Shown here one piece after another: positions 1 through 11,327 of a DNA stretch of 64,000 bases (the stretch's first letter is position 1; every line of letters starts with the position of its first letter). The position numbers and the translations under genes are program-made. Location of the stretch: the NCBI GenBank assembly GCA_019055375.1, contig JAHQIW010006127.1:124001-188000 (forward strand), written 5' to 3'. This DNA comes from Parelaphostrongylus tenuis. Lineage: Eukaryota > Nematoda > Chromadorea > Rhabditida > Metastrongylidae. The notes beneath the pieces were generated by a model that was not told the origin of the DNA, searched no databases, and saw only the letters and a program-made list of their open reading frames with translations.

Positions 1-74
1 AAATGTACGTAAGTCACCTAACGAACAAATCCTCGAAAGGGCTTGAAACAGTTCCTCAGAACTTCACTTTGATG

Positions 75-190
75 AGTTCTGTGTTCTCTATTCATGCACT
101 AGATCGTTCTGTATCGATAATATGTTGATTTGATAATAATATTTATGATAATGGCTGATCCTCAACATTTTATGGGTATTTTCTCACTGG
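75..190. repeat. Local duplication, copy 1
   Basis: TCTCTATTCATGCACTAGAT, CGTTCTGTATCGATAA, GTTGATTTGAT align with 884-1000. Confidence 0.6.
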
Positions 191-883
191 GAGAGAGCTT
201 TTTATTGGAGTTTAAGTAGTCTTCGAAAGCATAATTCTCGGCGTTTACAACATTGTGCCCATTTATCAAAAACGCTTTTTTAATGAGCTATAGCAGCGAA
301 AATAGAACTATATTCTACACTTCGAGTGCTTTGTTTGCACGGTTATGGGCTTTGGATGGCTTTCCATTAGGCTTTACTAATACTTATTCGATAGCGCAAA
401 TCTCGACAATTTCCAGGCTAAATCCCTTTTTTTAAGAAAATTTTCGTGATGTACGAGCAAAAATAAGATTACGTTCTACATTCGCAGTTTTCTTCTCACG
501 TAAAGTCATATATGCCCAAAGAGTGTATGAGCGTGCAGAGAAAATTATGGAGTATCAGAATAATTCAAAAAAGTGGAGTTTTTTGGAACGAAGAGAAATA
601 TATTCTCATTAAATAATGATTATTGCGCGCCGCTTGCGAAAATCGATCACGGTGCCGTTTGGAAGAAGATAACAGTTCAACTGTACGGTTTCTATACTGT
701 AAAAGCTTTGCCACATGTGAACCCAAGCGCGGACGAAAGGTGTTGCCCGCTAATTGAAGACTTACTTAGTCGGGTTGAAACGGAAAATTTTCACCAGATT
801 TATTCTGTAGATTCGATATCATTGTCGTATCAAATGTTGCTTTTAAGACAAACATTGTACTTTGATACGCTTTCTTTTCTCTC

Positions 884-1000
884 TATTCATCTACTCGATC
901 GTTCTACATCGATAAATTGTTGATTTGATGTAAATACTAATGATAATGAGCAGCATTGTATGTGCTGGATGCTTTACATTTCGGATCATTTTATTTCCCA
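884..1000. repeat. Local duplication, copy 2
   Basis: TCTCTATTCATCTACTCGAT, CGTTCTACATCGATAAATTG, TTGATTTGATG; same orientation as 75-190. Confidence 0.6.
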
Positions 1001-1739
1001 CAGTCGCAATTTAGCCTCAGTACTTTAGTTTCTGTCTAAAAAGTTGCTCTATAAAGATTCGCTCACAAATTTTCTTCACTTTTTGATATTTGTCGCTGCA
1101 GGTGTTGTACAAAAAAGGTTATCCCTTTGTATATCCTTATTTTCAATTTTGTAGATGTTAGAAAACCGTCTGCGATTTATTTTGAGTGCTTTTGTTTAGT
1201 GCAGAGTTATTGAATTTATGAACTGAACTGATTTTTCTGATTTTCGGTCTTTTTTCGGAGTTTTACTGCTACACCACGACTGGATAAAAGTGTTTCGCTC
1301 TTCCCAAGTTGTTCTGGTCTTCCATCATTTCAAGGAAATTCTGATTGAGCGTTATCAGTTTTGTATTCTGCGTTGTTGTATCTAACAGTATTCACAAAGC
1401 ATTGTATTGTCGTTCCTTCACATTCTTCGAAATAATTTCGTTCGTCTATCCCAGCCATGTGGCCTTATGGATCAATATTCGTTTCGTTCTTCTGTTTTTT
1501 TCTTACTTTTTTCGCTTTCATAGTTCAATGAAATCCGTCCATATGTTCTACAATTCATAACCGCAGACGATTGAAACCATGAGTTTTAGGCTGCCGTACA
1601 AAGAGTCATGTTGGTGACATATTGCCAGCTTTGAATGTTCGTACTTTGATTCGTGGTAGATTTTATTAGTTGGGATGGAAATTGTTAGATTTCAAAATTT
1701 TTTCAACAAAGTCTCAAATTTCCCGTCACCATAAAATCC

Positions 1740-1900
1740 TCGAATTTCTGAAGCTCCCTTGTCGTTCAAACCACTTTGCGGTACAGCAGTTGCGTAGTTG
1801 CTGATCATTTTCTCAGCGGCTAATTGTCGATTTGGCTGCAAAACGGGTACACAATCGGTCTAGAGGTCCTCTAGACTGAAATTCCTTCAACTTATTTCGT
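1740..1900. repeat. Local duplication, copy 1
   Basis: GTTGCTGATCATTTTCTCAG then GCTAATTGTCGATTT and CTAGAGGTCCTCTAGAC; it is the counterpart of 2629-2795, about 890 bp downstream. Includes a perfect 9-bp palindrome arm pair, GTCTAGAGG/CCTCTAGAC (1858-1876). Confidence 0.65.
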
Positions 1901-1967
1901 ATTCATTGAAGAGATTGCGTCTTGTTTTGTTCGTGGAACAGTTCTTGAACTATGCCTGATAATTCTT

Positions 1968-2120
1968 TATTTGAGCCATGCATGTGGTCTGCTATGGCAT
2001 TTATGCAGTGCACTACACGTGTTCGACCTTGCAGCCTCGTCAGTTGACGGTGCTTTTCGTCTCAACCAATCCTTCTTACGGGAGGACCCCCTTACATTGA
2101 GAAAGCGGAGACGTAATAAA
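1968..2120. repeat. Copy of the 60966 TIR-element interior
   Basis: TTGAGCCATGC, then TGCAGTGCACTACACGTGTT and GCAGCCTCGTCAGTTG, align with 60984-61400 of the SINE-bearing element once the SINE is removed. GC-richer than the surroundings. Confidence 0.6.
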
Positions 2121-2339
2121 ATTGGTCGTTAAGTGACAAAAATCATTTTTATTTTGATATTTTGATTTGATTGAGCTTTTGTTTCTATGATTTTGATTTC
2201 AGTTGAATGACTTTTTTGCTGTTCATCTTGAAGCAACTCCCATTACCGACTATCAGTTAACCTCAGCGTTGATTGAATATCTCCTTGGTTTTCTTATTCA
2301 GCAAGGCGAGGTTGTTAAGTTGAATATTTATTCGGTACA

Positions 2340-2580
2340 CATGACATAGTACAATGGACGTAATCGTGATGGCTGACATTTCGGCTTTGTCGCCTTCTTC
2401 AGAGTGATTTGACTTTTACCACTCAACGGCGCATGTAAATATTGCGTCCGGATTTTCTCTATGTAAGGGGCTTCTCCCCTAAGGGGCATTGGCTCAGACA
2501 AAAGGCGCTGTGGAACTGACGAAGCTGCAAGGCCGAAACAATTGTAAATTTGAGCGTGGTCTTCAGAAAACACTCGAAAC
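2340..2580. repeat. Repeat-like GC-rich block
   Basis: Contains GACATTTCGGCTTTGTCGCC TTCTTCAGAG, a palindromic GGGGCTTCTCCCCTAAGGGG, and GAAGCTGCAAGGCCGAAACA. The last resembles the reverse complement of the 1968 repeat. Probably a composite of MITE-type pieces. Confidence 0.45.
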
Positions 2581-2628
2581 GAGCGATATAATAGTTTTTG
2601 GAAACTTTCTTATTCCTATCTCCATGAA

Positions 2629-2795
2629 TTTCTTGGATTTCTGTAGCTTTCTGTTTTTTGAAACCACTTACATCATAGCAGTCGCGTAGGTGCTGATCAT
2701 TTTCTCAGCTGGTAATTGTCGATTTACTTAATAACTGGTAGACAATGAGTCTACAGGTCCACTAAGCTGTTGTTCCTTCGACTTCCTTCGTTGTG
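2629..2795. repeat. Local duplication, copy 2
   Basis: GGTGCTGATCATTTTCTCAG then GGTAATTGTCGATTT. The palindrome of copy 1 is not preserved here. Confidence 0.65.
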
Positions 2796-3966
2796 AGAAC
2801 GTGAACGTGAAGCACTTCTCAATTTTTGTTCCTGTCATCCTTTATGAAGCAATGGAATGTACATATCAGGTTCTGATTTTTTTTTGCTATGTAAATTGCT
2901 CTCTATGGTCGTTTTACATAACCATGTTATAGTAGAGCAGTGATCAAAAGTGCTTGTGTGATGCCCATAGATGGTGGTTGGCACCACCTGGCTACTCAAT
3001 CTTCCAACCCTTCGAGTTTATTAAATTGCCGTAAAGCGGGTCCTGGAGGATGGAAATACTGATTTCGTTTGCAGAGAACATTTACATATCTAGGAAACTT
3101 CTGCAAGTGATTTTAGGCAGATTATGCAGCATTCGTACAGCTCTGCAATGCTCTGAATGCAGGACATGCATAATCCATCTACCAAGGATTGATTGCCGCC
3201 GGATTCTTCATTTTTTCTTGTATGGATTCCTTGTAAAACAAGTTTGTGAGGAGTTATGAAGAAATGTTAATGAATGCACAAAGCAAATTTCATTTTGAAC
3301 TTTCATTCATCTAAAACTCTTGTCACCTAGAGAAGCTTTTTGAACATTTCCTTACTCCTTTCTAACAAGAACTTTTTTCTCTCTGAGAGCTTCTAAGCTT
3401 TTTACCTGCTTGCGTAGACAATGACGGCGTCAATTTTCTTCGCTAGAATAGCACGCAGTCGTTTTTTTTTATTAATGAACCGTTTTACAAAATCTTCAGC
3501 CAAATCGCAAAATTCGACTCAATCAGATGAGCTGATTCTTTTTGGAAGAATGGAATTATCAATCGAAATTCGACTGATTGCATATGTTGTGTAGGCTATA
3601 GGAAAGTATGCACTGTGCCAATTTTTTTTTTCACTGTAAAAGCGCAAGAGATGGTATCGTTTGTTGCTTAAATTTTGACTGTCATGATCAAAAACTTTTT
3701 TACTTCAAAACCTTTCTTTCGCCTTTAGCCCTGTGAAATCCTTTATCCGCTTTGTGAGGTTTTACTCAATTCCGCCTTTGTAGCCCTTATCTTATCACTT
3801 TCTCTTTTTTTTTCTTCTTGAGGTCGTTCTAATCAAGTACATCAACAATCACTCGTAAAAAGATATGAAGAAAATCTTCAGATGGGCAGGAATCCACCAT
3901 AACGTAAATTATCGTGCTATCTATAGTTTTTGCCTTTTTATCTGGATTCGCTGCTATATGATGAAA

Positions 3967-4244
3967 GCGTATGTGGCGCAGTGGTTAGAGGTGCTCTGCG
4001 TCGAGGTCAGTGGTTCAATCTCGCACTCATGGTTCACCAAGCCATTCATCCCTCCGGGTTCGGTGTATTGGTACCAAACTGATCTCAGACTTGTCTGGGA
4101 AAATAACCAGCACTGACTCGGTTTCAGTGGAAGGCCTCCGCAAGTCATTCTAAACGCCAAAAATGCATTCAATCACCTCAAACAAAGTAAAAAATTGAAG
4201 ACGAATACATGGCGCGTCCCTCAACGATTAATCAACGCCGAGAG
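3967..4244 (+). mobile_element. tRNA-derived SINE copy
   Basis: Head GGCGCAGTGGTTAGAGGTGC and B-box GGTTCAATCTC; the body contains CAGCACTGACTCGG and the tail ends CAACGCCGAGAG. It aligns along its whole length with the copies at 15149 and 61011. Confidence 0.8.
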
Positions 4245-4303
4245 CCTTGTCTTTTTGTTATGATGTTCCTCAGAAATCGCTGATTTAGTAAATGTGTCTG
4301 ATT

Positions 4304-4430
4304 CACCTAAGAGAATTGAGTGGTGAGCAAAAACACGGCCTCGGCGGAAATCGAACCCGTATTTCGTTCTATCCGGGGACGTGTGCCCTAGTACTACACC
4401 TTTTTTCTCACCACTCATTTCTCTTAGGTG
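4304..4430. mobile_element. Foldback element with tRNA-like core (minus)
   Basis: 24-bp arms at 4304-4327 and 4407-4430 (CACCTAAGAGAA / TTCTCTTAGGTG at the outer ends; GAGTGGTGAG / CTCACCACTC at the inner) pair at 23 of 24 positions. The loop holds, on the minus strand, a tRNA-like sequence with GGGTTCGATTTCC (B-box) and GGTGTAGTACTAGGGCAC. Outer GTTATGATGTT (4257) and AACATCATAAC (4438) may extend the inverted repeat. Confidence 0.75.
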
Positions 4431-4593
4431 TATATGAAACATCATAACACTGCGAAATATGCAGTAAAATCACTAAAAATTTCGAGCATCACTTATCGAA
4501 TGGTTGTCAGCTCAACTTGGTTTATAAAGCGAAATCGCATACCCGAGCGAAACCTGTTAAAGGTTGGTGACTGATAGCTGACATAGAGATGTT

Positions 4594-4717
4594 GAGGAAT
4601 GAGTGGTGGCGCAAATGTGCCTCGGTGGTGTGGTGTAGAGCACACGTCCCGTGATAGGATGCAAAGCGGGTTCGATTCCCGTCTGAGGCCATGTTTTTGC
4701 TCACCACTCAGTTCTCC
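4594..4717. mobile_element. Foldback element with tRNA-like core (plus)
   Basis: Inner arms TGAGTGGTG (4600-4608) and CACCACTCA (4702-4710), more loosely paired outside. The right flank (ATGAAACATAATAACACTGC) matches that of the 4304 element, so the two are the same family in opposite orientation 300 bp apart. Confidence 0.7.
4619..4690 (+). repeat. tRNA-like core (probable pseudo-tRNA)
   Basis: GCCTCGG at the 5' side and CTGAGGC at the 3' side form a 7-bp acceptor stem with one G-U pair. GCGGG-TTCGATT-CCCGT makes a T-arm. CGTCC-CGTGATA-GGATG makes a possible anticodon arm, but position 33 is G, not the near-universal T. Because it sits inside a repeat it is probably a mobile-element head, not a functional tRNA gene. 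Confidence 0.5.
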
Positions 4718-5605
4718 GAGGTATTTATGAAACATAATAACACTGCAAAAAATTGCAGTCTGAATTGATAATCACTGCAGAAACTGTTGATCTGATTTTC
4801 TGATGAAAAAATGTAAGATCTAAAAGTGGCGAGGATAATATGATGGCTGCTTCACATATGATGTCGGTACTCCCTATTTCATTCTTAGTTATGGTGATTC
4901 CTGGTGTTGATCAATCTCTGAATCTAGAAAAGTACTGTTTTTACATTTACGTCTATTCAAAAGTCTGATGAAGTAAGAAGAAATTTGGTCAGCTCATTAG
5001 CATATGGAGGTCACCTACGAAAGGAATTATTGGTTTTTGCTTTTTTAGCACTGAGTTTTTATAAACATCTCAAAAATTCTTTGCCGATGGTAACTGCTTG
5101 AAATTCTATAAGGATTACAAATGAAAGTAACAGTGAATATCTCTAGAGATGAAGATGTTGAATTTATTGCTTACATTATTTTACAGCGTCGTCTGCGTGA
5201 TTTGTAATCCAATTACTCATCTTCTGACTAATTGAGCCGATACGTATAGTCTCCATTCGCCCATGTCGCCCATCAGATTTACGTAATGGGATCTATTAAT
5301 TTGAAGAACATCACGAGTATCACACTTTTCGAATGACCCGCTTTGTTCTCACTCTTTCAGCGAGATAGTAATTTTCGGTAGATCGTTTGGCTCTGTTGAA
5401 TATATTGTCAAAAGCTTGGTGAGCTTTTCTGGACTAGCTGCGGAGTTTACCACTTAGAATGAATGTACTCATAATAGTTTGTCGAGTTTGTTCGGAACTT
5501 TCAACTTCTTTCGCGATACTTTCTAGTGATTTTATTGAGGTGGTGTTCGAACTGTAGGATGCAATGCACACGCATACACTCCAACCTACAATGCTCCATA
5601 CATAC

Positions 5606-5606
5606 G

Positions 5607-5652
<46 letters not shown>
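5606..5652. repeat. (TA)n microsatellite
   Basis: Nearly pure TA dinucleotides with a few TACATA interruptions. Confidence 0.95.
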
Positions 5653-5654
<2 letters not shown>

Positions 5655-6460
5655 AATGTTTGCGTGTGTATGTGTCAATATGACGATAGACACAGAATAC
5701 AAATCAATTCGGCGCCGCATATACAGGAAACCCATCCGATGTAGACACTTTCACAATGTAATCATCTGGTCTCCTTTGGCATCTCTGAATTCCCACATGG
5801 CATTTGGAGACATAAAACTTATCAAAAAGGCCAATCGGCTCGAAGTTCGCACTTGAAGGTTATCCGTTGGCTTAGAAATTATAAAATGTCACTGTAGTTA
5901 TGGAAATCTCTAAAACTTAGCTTAGAAGTATGCCAGATGTTAGTGGGTGGGTATTTGGACAATGCAATCATCTGGAAATACATGGTTGTTTTTTTTTGGT
6001 CTCCATTGTATTGTATGATGTTGTGTGATGGTTTCATGAAGAGTTATTGATAACGTTTTTATGGTGGAAACGAGTTTTTCTTCAATGACCGATTACATGA
6101 TCTTCATTTGTATCTTCTGTTCACTTTCTCAAACTGGGTTTATCAGCCGAAAGTTGCTCACAGTCTCATTTTGTTCTCAATTAGATGTTCAATACGATCG
6201 TCTTCTCTGAGGAAACGGATACTATTCCGAATTAGGCGCTGTAACGCTGAAATTTTTCAATGCAGGATTTTAGCTAAATTCACCATCAATTTTAAAATAC
6301 CTACGAGAAATGACTTGCACCTTCACCTTTCAGTTTATATACTAATACATAACATTGCACAAAGAAGATTCTAACAACAATTTTTTATTTTCTCGAAATC
6401 ATTCATAATCATTTCTATTTAGTTGTTTCCCTCATCTTCCTATCTTTTCCTCATTCTTAG

Positions 6461-6548
6461 CCAGCCAGACGATCGCCGCGGTGTCGTGAGGAAGAAATTG
6501 CAAGCGCACACAGCAGCTGCCCTGCGTTGGCGTCGTCAGCTTGTGTAA
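6461..6548 (+). CDS. Unidentified coding-like terminal exon
   Basis: A CTCATTCTTAG acceptor is followed by 28 sense codons (QPDDRRGVVRKKLQAHTAAA, LRWRRQLV) and TAA. Third codon positions are strongly G/C, unlike the AT-rich surroundings, and the peptide is basic and helical in character. It would be the last exon of a + strand gene upstream of talin, but I found no matching upstream exon in 1-6460. I do not recognise the protein. It could also be a fragment of a dead gene. Confidence 0.4.
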
Positions 6549-9157
6549 AGCGCCGAGCGAGTTATTTTCTTCTGTCTCTATCTTGTTCTGTTCCTCTTCT
6601 GTTGTTGATGTATGAGCATTTATTCAGTGTTTGCTTACTCAAGTATTCTAACATGGGGATAATTGTTTCTCAAAAATATGACCAAGTATTTTATGAGATG
6701 AATTTCCATCCCCTATAAGTTCTACCTATGGTCTGAGAAATTGCGGTGTGATTATTAGGAGGGTCTTTTCTTATAATGTAAATGTCAGTTAAACAGTTTC
6801 ACATATGAACTGAGAAGGTGTGGCTGGTTCATTAGGGAACTTTTTCATTCGTATGACAGTGATCCCTAATGTATCCTTCTGAACATGTTGGATCGAACAA
6901 GATTGGCGCTGAACAACGTATCGAATGCTAAGATTATTCTCACTTTGCTTTACTTAACTCTTTATTTGATTCGTATCCCAGTTTTATTACTGTGCGGATC
7001 CCAGTACTGTAGCATTAGATTCTTCTCCTCGTTTGCTTGGGAATTTCATCTTCTTCACGGATGTCGTAGAATACTGGTCATGCACGTTTTCTTCAGTCTT
7101 GAGGATAGCCAGGCTCGGCGGTTTGTAGGGTGTTCGCTATTGATGCCGGAGAGTGTTACGACGCGTTAAGGTTCAGTCCCGCGTCAAACCACGCTGAGCA
7201 TTATCAGCCATTCGGCCACAGGTCCACCTTCCTCTCCTTCTCTATCTAAAATTAGAGCCTCTTCATATGTCATCTGGATTTTTAAAAATTCTACTTGACG
7301 TCACTTCTTCTTGAACATGCATTCGTCTCTTATGTCCAAACCTCGCAATTTTTTTCAAATCCTCGTATAACTAGTTCTCAATTTGAAATACTTCTAGAAC
7401 AAAACTGTCGGAAATCAGGAGATTTTCCCACCTCTTCTGTCTATACAGTGCTAAACATTTTGCTTGGGCGGAAGAGGAAGATGATCGATTCTCTCTCGAT
7501 CATTCATATGCACTCATAACTCTCTTAATTGCTGAACTTGTTCCAGTCATCCAGTTTCCCATCGAGATTCTTGAATTTCATTTTGTGTAATTTTCTTTTT
7601 GATGAGAACACATGTGCCTGCAGTAAGAGTTCCATTTATTTCTGAGCAGTTGTTCTGGGAATTGTCAATTTACAATTTAAACTCGACTGTGCCTTTTTTG
7701 TCTTTTGAATTCGCTAATATTTGGTCTCTTAGATGACGATTGCCTAGAAGATACCACTAATACTGTCTTTTCAGCGACGTGGTAGTGTGATTGAGAAGAA
7801 TTTCTTCATAAAACATACCAGTCGTGAAAGTGACATCAAGTTCTGCTGAATTGCGCTTGTAACCCTATCTTTCGGTCATAGAATTTCAGTCACGGGGGCT
7901 TCATGCCTGCAAGTAGTTATTTTCTCTTACTCTCAAGATGTTCATCTTCTATACTTAATATTTGCGACTATAAATATGGAAGAGGGTCATTATCTTCCTA
8001 ACAATTTTTTTTTTGCTAAGTTGTAGCAAAAATTGTGAAAGGTCAGTCCCGTCCATCTTTGTTTCTGACTATAAATCTCCAATATAGTTCCAAATGGTAT
8101 TTTACATTTACAGTATCTTCCTATGGAATCTCTACCTTACATATTGATTTTGAGAAATCATCTTTGTCACGTAAACCTTTCGAAAACCTGATTCTCCTCT
8201 TTGGTCACGATCAATGTGCTGTCTTCAATTGGATATCTGATTTCCAAAAGATTTTTTAGCAAGAAAAAGTTAAACAAGATTTGCTAAGTTTGTTTCGATT
8301 GACGTTGGTGAGATGGGATTCCAATTTTTGAGCTTCTTAAATTATGTTGCACATTGCTAGAAAAATCTTGCAGAGTTCGCTTCTAGATGGTGAAGTTTTG
8401 GAGAATTTGGATAAGTCCACTGAATAGCTCTAGGCGCTAATCTCAATTTGATGTTCGGAATAATAATTAGTCTGGTTTTTTGATCTTCTCTTCACTTTCG
8501 TTGACAGGGGAATGCCTACGTGATTCGGGATATCCTCGTTCATCTTCCAAGTGAATTCAATCTTACGCTAGTCAAACCAGCATTGGCGATAACTTTTACG
8601 CATGAATTTTGTACAAAACTTTTCCACCATTGTCTGTGATTATTTGGCAGTGATGGTTTTGAGCAGGTGATTTGTGGTCACGTAAGATATTGAGAGATTA
8701 ATTAAAATAAGTAGCGATTTTCTCGTTTGAAACACTGGCAAGCGTCACATCTCTCTTTTTTTTACTGTCACTTTGCATTACATTACCAGAAGGTCAAGCC
8801 AACTCTACAGTTTTGGAGGTGGATTTTCCATCTAATTTTTGTTTTTGAATAATCTTTTTCATAAACCTTGCAAAGCGATGTCCAACAACCTACGATGATG
8901 TGCGACTCTTTTTGCCTTTACAATGATTTTTGTGGACGTAAAAATACTATTAAGAGCTTCTTTTATGGTTAAGTTCGGTAAATAAGATTCGTTCGGCTAA
9001 TGTCCTAACACCTTTGTCTCTTTCAGAACCTGATGATTCAAGACTTTCTGTCCTCAGTCTAGCGTCCTTGTTGTGGATTCTTGTCTTCTCTGTCATTCTA
9101 GTCGAATCTTCTTTTTTTGGAGCACCGCTGGAATGAGAACCCCGGCCGACAAATTGC

Positions 9158-9300
9158 TCATATACATATATACATGTATAGGTATATATGCATGTACATA
9201 TATGTGCATTTATATATATGATATATATACATTTATATACAAATGCATATATACTTACATACATATTCACCTCTACATGTATATATGTATTTTCTTATAT
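9158..9300. repeat. TA/TACA low-complexity tract
   Basis: Imperfect TATACA/TATGTA repeats on both strands; open frames here are artefacts of the repeat. Confidence 0.9.
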
Positions 9301-9483
9301 GGTGGTTCATGATGGTTCGTATGCTAATCACCCATCGATAGCGATAATAGCAACTTGATTTCTTTGAGCAAAGGTATTCTGTAATCACATCGTGTAAAGC
9401 ATGGTAATGTCCTTGAAAACCGACTTCCCTTATTTCATTGATAACGCCTAGGTTGAAGGAAAGTCAGTTCTAGAATATTATTA

Positions 9484-9751
9484 TGAGCACGTGTAGTAGA
9501 CTGGTTAAAGGTGCCTCTCCATACACATTAATCCGATTACTGGTTCGATCTTGTGCCTCGTATGGCAGGCCTTTCTTTCACCCAGGTGGTGAGATTGGAA
9601 TTCGATATGTCTGGGAAGATAGTAGCAATGGATTAATACATTAGTAGGCCACTGCAGATCATTAAAAAACCAGATAAACGTTCAATCACTGTGATGTTTG
9701 ATGAAATCGAATGCGTGGCGCATCTTTTAGCGATTGATCTGCGTCGAACAC
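9484..9751 (+). mobile_element. Degenerate tRNA-derived SINE
   Basis: GTAGTAGACTGGTTAAAGGT, B-box GGTTCGATCTTG, and the family tail with ATGCGTGGCGCATC. Older than the 61011 copy. Confidence 0.6.
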
Positions 9752-9827
9752 TTTATCCTTTCATTGCCTCTATGAACACCATTGGACAAAGCATCATTCA
9801 CTAATATTCGGCTGCGATACGTCTCAC

Positions 9828-9977
9828 CTCATCCTCTGATGCCAAGTGTTCTCAGTGTAATACAATGGGCCACCAGTAGCACCTGGTTGGATTTCTATTC
9901 CAAGTTCTCTCGTTCGATCGAATAGCATTGGATATGTGGACATAGTTGGTCCGTCCCAAACATTCGAAGTGTAATTG
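9828..9977 (-). CDS. Unidentified exon-like segment, minus strand
   Basis: On the minus strand a GTCTGCAG acceptor, 150 open bases and an AG|GTGAGA donor bracket NYTSNVWDGPTMSTYPMLFD, RTRELGIEIQPGATGGPLYY, TENTWHQRM. Composition is protein-like. Just upstream on the same strand (about 10020-10080) a frame reads IAVKPASGRKRALPDHMT before a stop, so the exon may extend or be part of a decayed gene or mobile element. I do not recognise the family. No flanking exons were found. Confidence 0.35.
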
Positions 9978-11197
9978 CTGCAGACAATTAGATCATTGAG
10001 ACAGATCATCATCGAGTACTACGTCATATGGTCAGGTAAAGCTCGTTTTCGTCCACTTGCTGGCTTCACAGCAATCCTACTACAAGAAGTCAGTTGAGAT
10101 TGCTGCTTTATGTCATCATCAAAAATATTCCTGCTTAGCTAAGCGATTTCGTTCAGAGTCTTCTTCATTTTCAATTTTCTTTTAGTTCATTTTTGCCGCA
10201 TGGTACTCAACGATTTTCATGTTTCATCCTGATTCGCAGATAGAACCAGAACCCTGATTTGTAGTTAGGTTTCATTGAGATTGAACATATCTCAGACATT
10301 TCGAGGATGAAATCAACATCATATCGTGTGTATGTGGCTATGTGTAGGATTAAGATAAAATCAATATTTTTGTTAGAAGCTCCTTTGATTTTTTCCGAGA
10401 TCGAGCGGATAAATTTCAATATCTCTTTGAATCACTCAAATGTCAAAAATACTCTGAACATCGAAGGTAGTAAAGTCAAGCTAAAGGATTTGCAGCTGTT
10501 CAAAACTCTTGTGCCTTTAACTCGTTTCTCCACAGTCTTCAGGGCAAGCAGTTTCGTTTGAAAGGAGTTTCATAGAGGTCCATTTTCTTTGATTTTAGTG
10601 AAAGGTTTTCGACGATGTTTATCATTTGCAACTGCGAAAAATTTGTTAATTATCTGCTGATTGTAAGCACTGCAGCAATATTATAACAAATATTCTGGAT
10701 TACAGTAAGATTTGAAGAGTTTTTTGTAAGTTATAACAGTAGATTTAGTGTAAGAAATTGTTCGTTTTTGATGGGTGATTGCTACTGCGACCGCAACCGT
10801 GTCCTTTTCTATGTTTATCCTTTGCATTCTTCAGTGATCTGATGCGTCATCCTATTGCCTAGTCATCTTTCGATTGGCTTTCGAGAATCCCTCATTCTCT
10901 GTGAATGGAGTTACCAGTTTACACTATTCTCCTATCTGCTTTTTTATACGATACAGTTGTATTGTCGTATTCCCATTATATGCAGCGATTCTTTGTATTT
11001 ATTACACAATCTGTTGGCTACCCACTGGTTGTGCATACGCACCAGAGACAGCCCTTTTGAATTTATGATTGTCATCGCCTACTAAAAGAGTGCTCATTTT
11101 ATAACGCTGATCTCATGCATTACTGAAGAGCTAGAGTGTCGTGGAGTAATCCAAGGTGTTCCAGTACCTCGCCGTCACCTCTTCGTGTGTCTCAACG
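9978..11197. other. Region upstream of the talin start
   Basis: Presumably holds the talin promoter or trans-splice outron. I can name no TATA box or initiator. The nearest 3' splice-like signal is at 11156-11164. Confidence 0.5.
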
Positions 11198-11327
11198 ATG
11201 GGTGTGATCACGTTGAACGTGGTCTCCACGGAGAAGGGCACAAAGAAGACAATGCAGTTCGATCCGTCCACGCTAGTTTTTGATGTGTGTAAAGTGATTC
11301 GCGAGAAACTGCACATGAACGTTGATC
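11198..11327 (+). CDS. tln-1: Talin exon 1 (F0 start)
   Basis: Residues 1-43 plus one base. The ATG follows a short leader and opens MGVITLNVV, the expected talin N-terminus; the F0 signature [19 protein letters not shown] follows. The donor is C|GTAAGT. An AG at 11163-11164 (GTGTTCCAG) could be the SL trans-splice acceptor, which would give a 33-nt leader (inference). Intron 1, of 12.5 kb, follows. Confidence 0.93.

Larger units (their letters stand above)
1..6460. other. Upstream non-coding region, repeat-rich
   Basis: AT-rich sequence with the repeats listed separately. I see no exon, promoter or RNA gene that I can support. Open frames are short and lack codon bias. Confidence 0.6.
6549..9827. 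other. Non-coding region
   Basis: A SINE (9484..9751) and a TA tract (9158..9300) are the only recognisable items. About 7060-7200 is somewhat GC-rich without a clear frame. Confidence 0.5.

Noticed and set aside
4619..4690. Functional tRNA gene
   Set aside because: Stems fold well, but position 33 is not T and the sequence is the core of a repeated foldback element, so it is treated as a pseudo-tRNA.
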